Assembly: GCA_013003335.1 (NCBI GenBank) | Contig: JABDJT010000416.1 | Coordinates: forward strand, 1-17,894 | Source of the DNA: Verrucomicrobiales bacterium | GTDB lineage: Bacteria > Verrucomicrobiota > Verrucomicrobiia > Verrucomicrobiales > DEV007 | Length of the DNA stretch: 17,894 nucleotides | Reading direction: 5' to 3' | Part shown: in pieces, positions 1 to 8,100 of the stretch | Layout: every line of letters starts with the position of its first letter | Numbering within the stretch: position 1 is the first letter of the stretch | The notes under the pieces: generated by a model | Told to the model about the DNA's origin: nothing | The model's database searches: none | Seen by the model: only the letters and a program-made list of their open reading frames with translations | Made by a program: the position numbers and the translations under genes

Positions 1-3000
1 AATTTTTCCATGCACTATTACGGAGGGGATGGGCCAGCCGACTATTTTGGTCTGTTTGCGGATCGACTCGCGCAGAAACTGGAAAGTGGAGATCACAAGC
101 CGGTTTGTGCAATGTCGCAGGGCACCAGTGGTGATTTGCATTGGATGGATTACGGTCAACCCAACAAGGGTCGAAATGTATCCGTCTACACGGATGGCCT
201 GGTTACGATTGCGGCGCAGGCGCTGAAGGAGATCGAATATCAAAACGATCCGCCTTTGGGAATGGCAGAGCAAACTATTACCTTGTCACGTCGTTTGCCT
301 GATGCCGAACGGCTGAGATGGGCGGATCAACTTCTCGGGGAAATGGGGAAACGCCGTCCCAAAAACCGCCCCGAGGTATACGCGGAGCAGGCTCGCTTTA
401 TTGACGAAAACCCGACTGAGACACTGGTGCTCCAGGCCCTACGGATCGGTGATCTCGCAATCACGGCTCTGCCAAACGAGGTTTATTCGATCACCGGACT
501 CAAATTGAAGGCGCGCAGTCCATTCCCCGACACTTTCAATATTGAGTTGGCCAACGGAGCCGCCGGTTACATTCCCCCGCCCCATCAGCACGACCTTGGC
601 GGTTACACCACTTGGCCGGCCCGGACGGCGGGCCTGGAAGTCGAGGCAGAGCCAAAAATCGTGGACTCGCTGCTGGGGCTGCTGGAAAATCTTTCGGGCA
701 AAGCGCGCCGTGATCCACAGCCGCAGCACGGTGTTTACGCACAGGCGATACTTGCCGAAAAGCCATTGGCTTATTGGCGGTGTGAGGAATTTGAAGGCGG
801 GAAGCTGGCGGATGCATCCGGCAAAAATCGAACAGGCCGGATTGAGGGTGGAATTGCCTATCATTTGCCGGGACCGGAACACACTTCATTCTCTGGCAGC
901 GCCAGAAACGCAGCGCTGCAACTTGCGGGGGGCACCGCAACTGCCTCCATTCCGGAAGCGCGCAGCCTGTCGTTCTGGTTCTGGAATGGAATGGACAGTG
1001 CCGTCCGCGGAAATACCGGCGACCTCGTGCAAAAAAATGGAGAGGAATTGCGCCTGAAAATCGGCGGCCACGAAGATGGAAAGGGGCGCGGGCGTTTAAT
1101 TCTGCAAGGCAGCGGGCAAAAATTCGCCGGCTCTACCGAACTGGGGCTTCGTTCCTGGCACAACGTGGTGATCTCCCGCGACGGTGGAACGGTTCGCGTC
1201 TTCCTTGACGGCAATCCCAGTCCTGAGATTGAGGCGAAGGTACCCGCGAAAACTCCCACTGCTAAGTGGAGATTTGGGGGAGAGCTTCCCATTGAGGGTC
1301 GAATCGACGAAGTCGCCTTTTTTTCACGTGTTCTCAGCGCGAAAGACGCTGAGCGACTTTACCGGGCATCGGGAATGACTGCTCCGCCTGAGCCGCTGCC
1401 TCCTCCATCGATCGTGAAACGGGGGGCGACCAACGACTATGCCGGAGTTGTCGCCGCTACTAAACCAATCGCCCAGTGGCGCTTGCGCGATTCTGCCCGG
1501 GATGCGGGCCCTGGAGCGCATCACGGGACAATTGAAAAGGGCGTACAGTTGGAACAGGCTGGCGATACCTTTACCAGCGGCCGAATGCGTGCAGAAATCG
1601 AGGAAATCGACGACACCTACACCGTCACCTTTTGGTTTCGCAACAGCCTTCCGAATCAGAGCCGACCGGTCACCGGATATTTGTTTTCGCGCGGTGTCGA
1701 CGGTCTGAAAAGCGCCGATGGCGATCACCTCGGAATCGGGGGAACTCACTCTTCGGCGGGACGTCTTATTGTCTACCACGGCAATACCACCTCGAAACTT
1801 TTGTCCGGGAAAAGTGATTTGGAGCCGGATAGCTGGCACCATGTGGCGATGATCCGGGAAGGCGAACGCATCCGCGTTCATCTCAACGGAAACCCCAAAC
1901 CGGAGATCGACGGCCGACTCCCCCGCAGCTACCCGGAGCAGCACCCGCAATTCTTTTTCGGGGGCCGCAGCGATAACTTCGCCAATCTCAAAGGGCGGCT
2001 CGACGAGGTTGCCCTCTTTGACCGGGTGCTGACTTCGAAAGAAATCGCGGCGCATTTCCGAACGGTGAGATTAACTCCGGTATCTGCGTCGGCTGCTTCA
2101 CTATCGGCGAAATCCGGTAAGGAATCGGAGCCGCTGGATCCGGATGACTCGATCAAATCCATTCACATCCGGAAAGGGTATCGCATTGAACTGGTGGCGG
2201 CCGAGCCGCTTGTCCAGGATCCGGTCGCCATCGACTGGAGCCCGGATGGGAAACTCTGGGTGGCGGAAATGGCCGATTATCCCCTCGGACTGGACGGCAA
2301 AGGGAAACCCGGAGGGCGTGTCAGAGTTCTCGAGGATACCAACGACGATGGTCGATATGACAAGAGTACCGTTTTTCTCGAGGGACTCAATTTCCCCACC
2401 GGCGTGATGACATGGCAGGATGGAGTGCTCGTCACGGCCGCGCCGAAAATCCTCTTTGCCCGCGATACCGACGGCGATGGCAAGGCAGACGAACAGCGCG
2501 CTGTGATTGATGGATTCTCTGAGGGAAATCAGCAGTTACGAGTCAACGGATTGCGCCGGGGATTGGACAACTGGATCCACTGTGCGAGCGGTGCACATCA
2601 CGGAGGCTACGGAAAAGGCAATGCCGTGTCCATGGGGGAAAACCGCCTCGTCCTCGGAAGCAGGGACTTCCGGTTCCGGCCCGATCAAGGATTGATCGAC
2701 CCGCAATCCGGGCCGTCGCAATTCGGGCGAAATCGGGACGATTGGGGAAACTGGTTCGGGGTGCAGAACAGCATGCCTGTCTGGCATTATGTGCTGCACG
2801 ACCATCACCTGCGGCGCAATCCGCACTTTCTTTCGCCGAGCCCGAAGCAACTCGTCCTGCCCCGGTACTCACCGGTTTTTCCCGCAAAAGCCCCGCAGGA
2901 GCGCTTTCACGGGTTCGAGCAATCAGGGAAATTTACTTCCGCCTGTTCGACGAGTGTTTATCGCGACGAATTGCTTTTTCCGCGTGGCGAAGAGCGCCAC

Positions 3001-4854
3001 GTTTTCACCTGCGAACCCTTTCACAACCTTGTGCAGCACAATGTGCTCAGGCCGGATGGCGTGACATTCGAGGGTTCACGGGAAGGTTCCGAAAGCGACA
3101 TGGATTTTGTCGCGTCAAAGGATCGCTGGTTTCGCCCGGTCATGGTTCGTACCGGTCCTGACGGTGCGCTTTGGATTGTCGACATGTATCGCTACATGAT
3201 TGAGCATCCGCAGTGGTTACCGGAAAAAGGCAAGGATGCGCTGCGCCCGTTTTACCGCAGTGGAGATGACCGTGGGCGAATCTACCGCGTAATCCCCGAG
3301 GGAAAAGAGCCCCGGGATTGGTCGTTTTCGGATCGTGATTTGGTGGAACAATTGGAAAGTCCGAACGGACTGGTTCGCGACATGGCCCAACAACTCTTGA
3401 TCCAACAAGAGCGTGCTGCATCGATCAAAAAACTTCGCGACACGATACAGAAAAGCGGGAATGCGTTGGCGAGACTGCATGCGCTTTGTGCGCTCGACGG
3501 TCTAGGCGAATTGCGCGGACCGGACTTGCGGTTTGATGATCCCCATCCGGGAATCCGGCGCGAAAGCGTCCGGCTCGCGGCAGCGGTTGATGATCTCGAT
3601 GTCGCTGAGTTGGTATCATTGACAGGTGACTCTGCGAAGCCGGTGCAACTCGAGTTGGCCAATACCCTGGGATACATCGACGACATTCGGGCGAGTGAAG
3701 CGCTCGCGATTCTCGCTGGTAGCGATGATTCGTGGATTTCCGCCGCCGCAATGACCTCGCTCCATGCCGGAAATATCGATGAGGTGCTGTCCCACGCTGA
3801 ATCACAGGTTTTACCGGGGCTTTTGCGCCAGGCTCTTGCGCTTGATCGACGGGAGGCTGCCGAGAGCGCTTTGACAAAATTTTTGAAGGATGCTTCGAAA
3901 CCGGACGGCTTCAATGTCGTTTCCGAATGGCTCACGGCCCGGAAAATTCAATCGCTCGACGCAATTCAAGCCGGGCCGATCCGCGAGGTTGCAGAATCTG
4001 CGCCTGCAATTGCGTTTGATTCCCGTTCGGACCTGCAGGCACGTCTCGCTTCAATTCGGTTGCTTCATCTTTTTCCTGATAAACCCACCAAAGACCTTCT
4101 TGCGTCAGCCGAACCGCTCGAGATTCAGAGTGAAGCTGTGTCCGCGCTGACCTTCCGCAATTCAGACGATGCGGCGATCCTTTTGAAAGAATGGGAAAAT
4201 CATAGCCCGGCCCTTCGCAGCGTGATCCTCAACCGCCTTCTGTCCCGGCCCGGTTGGACGAATGCCTTGCTAGACCAGATCGAAAGCGGAGTCGTCCAGC
4301 GCGGCGAACTGGATGCGTCGATGCGAGAGCGCCTGGCAAAATCCGCGAATGCGGAAATCAAGAAACGGGCCGGTCAATTGCTCGCACCCCCGGAAGACCG
4401 CGCCAAGGTTCTCGCCCGTTTTCGCCCGGCGTTGAAGCTCGAAGGGGTCGCGAAGGCCGGGAGAACAATTTTCGAGCAGCGCTGTGCCACCTGCCACCAA
4501 TTCGCCGGTCTGGGCCGTGAAATCGGACCGAATCTGGGCGCCATCACCAACCGAACTCCCGAAGCCCTGTTCGTTTCCATTCTCGATCCCAATGCGGCGA
4601 TCGAGGCCAAATACGGGCTCTACATCGCCAAAACAAAAAGCAGTCAAACCCATGCTGGAATGGTCGCCAGTGAAACCGGCGTTCAAATCACCCTCCTTGG
4701 TGCCGACGGGGTGAAAGTTGACCTGTTGCGCAATGATTTGGCCGAATTGAAATCGACCGGTATTTCCCTCATGCCGGCCGGGCTCGAGGCGGACATGACC
4801 CATCAGGAACTTGCGGATTTGATCCGGTTCCTGCAAAAACCGGAGGAAAACTGA
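1..4854 (+). CDS. Neutral-ceramidase-like / LamG x2 / PVC-type dehydrogenase propeller / HEAT / cytochrome c fusion (5' partial)
   Basis: The reading frame is open from base 1, and the first ATG (base 10) lies inside a conserved ceramidase-family motif, so the true start and signal peptide are upstream. Numbering from that ATG, residues 1-235 resemble neutral/alkaline non-lysosomal ceramidase: H2 in the SMHYYGG motif, the GD motif at 41-42, E157 in LPNE and Y199 match where the family's zinc ligands and active-site motif fall. Residues about 242-456 and 475-688 are two LamG-like domains that resemble each other. Residues about 716-1101 form a TIGR02604-type propeller with DxDGDG-like loops and the ending DMYRYMIEHPQW...RGRIYRV. 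About 1115-1455 are HEAT-like helices. The C-terminus (1475-1612) is a TIGR02603-type heme domain with CATCH at 1492-1496 and a likely axial Met at 1588 (SLMP). The protein is probably periplasmic or surface-attached. A soluble redox role is inferred; the ceramidase activity is doubtful because the GDVSPN serine is His44 here. Confidence 0.85.
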   Translation, partial: NFSMHYYGGDGPADYFGLFADRLAQKLESGDHKPVCAMSQGTSGDLHWMDYGQPNKGRNVSVYTDGLVTIAAQALKEIEYQNDPPLGMAEQTITLSRRLPDAERLRWADQLLGEMGKRRPKNRPEVYAEQARFIDENPTETLVLQALRIGDLAITALPNEVYSITGLKLKARSPFPDTFNIELANGAAGYIPPPHQHDLGGYTTWPARTAGLEVEAEPKIVDSLLGLLENLSGKARRDPQPQHGVYAQAILAEKPLAYWRCEEFEGGKLADASGKNRTGRIEGGIAYHLPGPEHTSFSGSARNAALQLAGGTATASIPEARSLSFWFWNGMDSAVRGNTGDLVQKNGEELRLKIGGHEDGKGRGRLILQGSGQKFAGSTELGLRSWHNVVISRDGGTVRVFLDGNPSPEIEAKVPAKTPTAKWRFGGELPIEGRIDEVAFFSRVLSAKDAERLYRASGMTAPPEPLPPPSIVKRGATNDYAGVVAATKPIAQWRLRDSARDAGPGAHHGTIEKGVQLEQAGDTFTSGRMRAEIEEIDDTYTVTFWFRNSLPNQSRPVTGYLFSRGVDGLKSADGDHLGIGGTHSSAGRLIVYHGNTTSKLLSGKSDLEPDSWHHVAMIREGERIRVHLNGNPKPEIDGRLPRSYPEQHPQFFFGGRSDNFANLKGRLDEVALFDRVLTSKEIAAHFRTVRLTPVSASAASLSAKSGKESEPLDPDDSIKSIHIRKGYRIELVAAEPLVQDPVAIDWSPDGKLWVAEMADYPLGLDGKGKPGGRVRVLEDTNDDGRYDKSTVFLEGLNFPTGVMTWQDGVLVTAAPKILFARDTDGDGKADEQRAVIDGFSEGNQQLRVNGLRRGLDNWIHCASGAHHGGYGKGNAVSMGENRLVLGSRDFRFRPDQGLIDPQSGPSQFGRNRDDWGNWFGVQNSMPVWHYVLHDHHLRRNPHFLSPSPKQLVLPRYSPVFPAKAPQERFHGFEQSGKFTSACSTSVYRDELLFPRGEERHVFTCEPFHNLVQHNVLRPDGVTFEGSREGSESDMDFVASKDRWFRPVMVRTGPDGALWIVDMYRYMIEHPQWLPEKGKDALRPFYRSGDDRGRIYRVIPEGKEPRDWSFSDRDLVEQLESPNGLVRDMAQQLLIQQERAASIKKLRDTIQKSGNALARLHALCALDGLGELRGPDLRFDDPHPGIRRESVRLAAAVDDLDVAELVSLTGDSAKPVQLELANTLGYIDDIRASEALAILAGSDDSWISAAAMTSLHAGNIDEVLSHAESQVLPGLLRQALALDRREAAESALTKFLKDASKPDGFNVVSEWLTARKIQSLDAIQAGPIREVAESAPAIAFDSRSDLQARLASIRLLHLFPDKPTKDLLASAEPLEIQSEAVSALTFRNSDDAAILLKEWENHSPALRSVILNRLLSRPGWTNALLDQIESGVVQRGELDASMRERLAKSANAEIKKRAGQLLAPPEDRAKVLARFRPALKLEGVAKAGRTIFEQRCATCHQFAGLGREIGPNLGAITNRTPEALFVSILDPNAAIEAKYGLYIAKTKSSQTHAGMVASETGVQITLLGADGVKVDLLRNDLAELKSTGISLMPAGLEADMTHQELADLIRFLQKPEEN
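4483..4497 (+). other. Heme c attachment motif CATCH in the ceramidase-like fusion
   Basis: The codons read Cys-Ala-Thr-Cys-His (residues 1492-1496 counted from the ATG at base 10). CxxCH is the covalent heme c attachment motif, so the protein should be exported and matured by a cytochrome c maturation system. A SLMP motif 92 residues later offers the usual sixth ligand (Met1588). Confidence 0.88.
4842..4846 (+). promoter_or_regulatory. Ribosome binding site for the Dabb gene, inside the preceding CDS
   Basis: GGAGG lies in the last codons of the giant upstream gene, 11 bases before the ATG at 4858. Its position within the upstream coding sequence supports translation from the same transcript. 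Confidence 0.5.
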
Positions 4855-4857
4855 CCC

Positions 4858-5148
4858 ATGGAACACACTGTCACTTTCCTTCTCAAGTATCCCGCCGGCT
4901 CTTCAGCCGAGGCCGAGTTTCTTTCGGCTGCAACTAATCTGGCCGCGATTCCTGGAGTCGGAGATTTCCGCATTCGTCGTCAGGTCAGCCCAAAGAATTC
5001 ACACACGTTTAACATTTCAATGGACTTTGATAATCGTGCAGATTTTCAAGCATACCTCGACCATCCGTTCCATGTTGAGTTTGTAGAGAAATGGTGGATT
5101 CCAGCAGTCGAGGATTTCAGGGAAGCCGATTTTGTGGAGCTACAGTAG
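4858..5148 (+). CDS. Dabb (stress-responsive A/B barrel) family protein
   Basis: This 96-residue protein begins MEHTVTFLLKY and has the alternating strand-helix pattern of the Dabb ferredoxin-like fold. The family signatures are visible: an early H-x-V-x-F strand, an IPGV turn near residue 32, AYLDHPFHVEFVEKWW near 64-79 and a closing strand that ends DFVEL. Dabb proteins are usually cytoplasmic dimers that bind or convert small molecules, and most bacterial members have no assigned reaction. There is no signal peptide, so it would stay in the cytoplasm while its two neighbours are exported. It starts 3 bases after the preceding stop and ends 4 bases before the next ATG, which argues for co-transcription. 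A role in handling a product of the exported enzymes is inference only. Confidence 0.85.
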   Translation: MEHTVTFLLKYPAGSSAEAEFLSAATNLAAIPGVGDFRIRRQVSPKNSHTFNISMDFDNRADFQAYLDHPFHVEFVEKWWIPAVEDFREADFVELQ

Positions 5149-5152
5149 TATC

Positions 5153-8100
5153 ATGAGATCAATTTTGTTATCGTTGCCTCTTTTCTGCGCGGGTTTGGTC
5201 CCTTTTCCGGGAGAGGCGACTGAAATGGAGCAAATCACGATCGCTCCGCACACCTTCTCCATTCCCGAGGGATACGTCCTCCGACAAGTTGCTGCGCCGC
5301 CGCTCGTGCAGAGACCCATTCACATGAGTTTTGATGAGGAAGGCGTGCTCTACGTGACGGACAGTTCCGGCAATACCGACAAAGCACCGGTGCAACTTAA
5401 GGACCCACAGCACCGGGTGCTGCGGTTGATCGACCGCGATGGCGACGGAGTCTTCGATGAGTCGGCTTTGTTCGCTGATAAGTTGCCTTTTCCTGAGGGC
5501 ATTCTCGTGCATGAGGGAGCTGTTTACGTCGGTGCTCCGCCGCACATCTGGAAGTTCCGTGATACGAATGGCGATCACGTCGCCGATGAGCGAACCATCT
5601 GGTTCGACGGTGGATCCATCGGCGGCTGCGGAAACGACATGCATGGACCCTATCTAGGTCCGGATGGATTTTTTTATTGGTGCAAGGGCGCGTTTCAGCC
5701 GCAATCCCATGAGCTAAGTAACGGCAAGACACTCAATTCGACTGCTGCGCACATCTACCGTGCTCGACCGGATGGAAGCCAACTGGAGGTGGTCATCACC
5801 GGCGGGATGAATAATCCAGTTGGACTGGCTTTCAGCGAATCAGGCGAGCGTTTTTTGAGCGGAACATTCTTCGATCTTTCCAAACCCGGACGGCGCGACG
5901 GGATATTACATGCCGTTTACGGCGGGGTGTATGGCAAGAAACATGACAGGGTTCTCACACCGCATCCGCAGACGGGAGGGCTTCTGCCGATCATGACTCA
6001 AATGGGACCTGCCGCCCCTTCCGGCATAGTCATGCCCTGGAGCAATTCCCTCGGCATGAAGGGCGAATTGCTTTGTGCCGACTTCAACTTGCGTCGCATT
6101 TCGCGGCACCGGTTGATCCGCGATGAATCAAGTTTCACGGCGGAGACCACGTCTTTTCTCGAAAGCGACCAAAGCGATTTTCACCCGACCGATGTGATTG
6201 AGGATGCCGACGGCAGCTTGCTGGTCGCGGACACTGGCAGTTGGTATATGATTTGTTGCCCGACCTCAAAAGTTGCGAAGCCTCATATTCTGGGTGCGAT
6301 TTACCGGGTTCAGAAAGCAGATCAACCGGCGATCAAGGACCCGCGTGGTTTGGAGCTTGATTGGAAGAAACCCGAAATCAATTGGCTGGCCGACGAGCGT
6401 CCTGCTGTGGTCAAGCGGGCCATTTCTGTCCTGGCGAGCGAAAGCAAGGTTGCCGATTTGCGTTCCGTTTATGCCAGCGTCCCGGCGGTCTGGACGCTCC
6501 ATCGCATTACCGGTGAGGGGGCGCGGCAGGCTGTGCGCAGTTATTTAAAAAACGAAAATCCGAAAGTCCGGGTCGCGGCAATTCACAGCGCGGGTCTGTG
6601 GCGCGATCCTAAGGCTGCGGATCTGTTGGTCGAATTGCTCGCCTCCGACGAAGCGGATCAACGTCGACTGGCGGCGATGGCGCTGGGCAGAATTGGAGAC
6701 CGCAGAGCTGTTCAACCTTTGCTGAGTGCCGGTTCGGAAAAAACCGATCCATTCCTGAAGCACGCCATCATTTATGCACTCTACGAAATCGGTGATACGA
6801 AAAACCTCCCTGCACACGGCCCGATAGGTGACCAGGTCCGGCTCATGCATGAGGTCGATCAAGCTGGTCCGTCGCCCCACACCATGCCGGAAATCCAACT
6901 GGCACCTTCTGAGGAGCCCGATCCGCAACAAACGGCTGAACAGCAGGCGCGACTGAACGAACTGACCAAACTATTACCCGGCGGAGACCCGAAACGCGGG
7001 AAGGAACTCTTCCACGCCACCAAAGCATTGTGCATCACATGCCACGTAATGGGGGATAAGGGCGTAAAATTCGGGCCGGATCTGACCGGAATCGGGTCGA
7101 TCCGCACGGAGCAGGATCTTTTGGAGGCAATCGTCTACCCAAGTTCTTCGGTCGCCCGGTATTACGAAATGGTAGTCGTTCAAAGGAAAACCGGGGGCGA
7201 ATCAGTCGGAGTGATCCTCAAGGATACCGTCGACAAGATCGTCCTCGCGCCTGCCCCGGGAGTGGAAACGCCCGTCCCAATCAAGGAAATCAAATCGGCT
7301 CAGTATTCGAACATTTCCCTGATGCCACAGGTATTCGACGGCCTCTTGAAACCTCAGGAAATCGCAGATGTGGTGGCTTACCTGAAAACCGCAACAATTG
7401 CTGCCTCGCCATCTTCGGCGCCGAGTCAAAAACCCGTAGCCGGAGAGCAGGCGGAAATACCCGCACATCGTCCTGTGAATGTGCCCGGCCTCCATGCCTA
7501 CGCTCAGAAAAGCCGTGCTGCCGGCGAGGAAATCGAATTCCGGGTCAGCAGCACCGTGCCATACGATTTGTCCGTCGTGAAACTCGGGTCCGACCCGGAA
7601 AATCGCGACGACGACCCGGTATTGAAAACGTTTCGTGCCGATCAGCCAAAGGCTCAGCCGATCCATCCGGGTTCGTACGTGCATGTGGAAAATGGACTTC
7701 CGGAAGAGAGACGGTTGCCGCAGTTGACCCTCGAATGCTGGATCCGACCTTTCGCGTTGAGTGGCTGGCAGGGGCTGATCTCGCAGCACGATTATCCGGA
7801 GCGTTGCGGGATCGGGTTGTTTCTACAAAATGATTGCATCGCCTTCATTACGGGTGCGGGCGGCGTCCACGATGCAGCGTCACTTCATCAAACCGGCCCG
7901 GGTCTGATCAAGAGACATCGCTGGCATCACGTCGCAGCGACCTGGGATGGAAAGGTAAAGCGCATTTACGTCGACGGGAATCTGGCGGGAAAATTCCCTT
8001 TTGCAGGCATGGTTCGGCCCGGGCGAACAGCACTTCGGCTTGGGGCATACGCCAGCAACGGCGTGGCCGGGAATTTCTACAACGGCGACCTCGCAATGTG

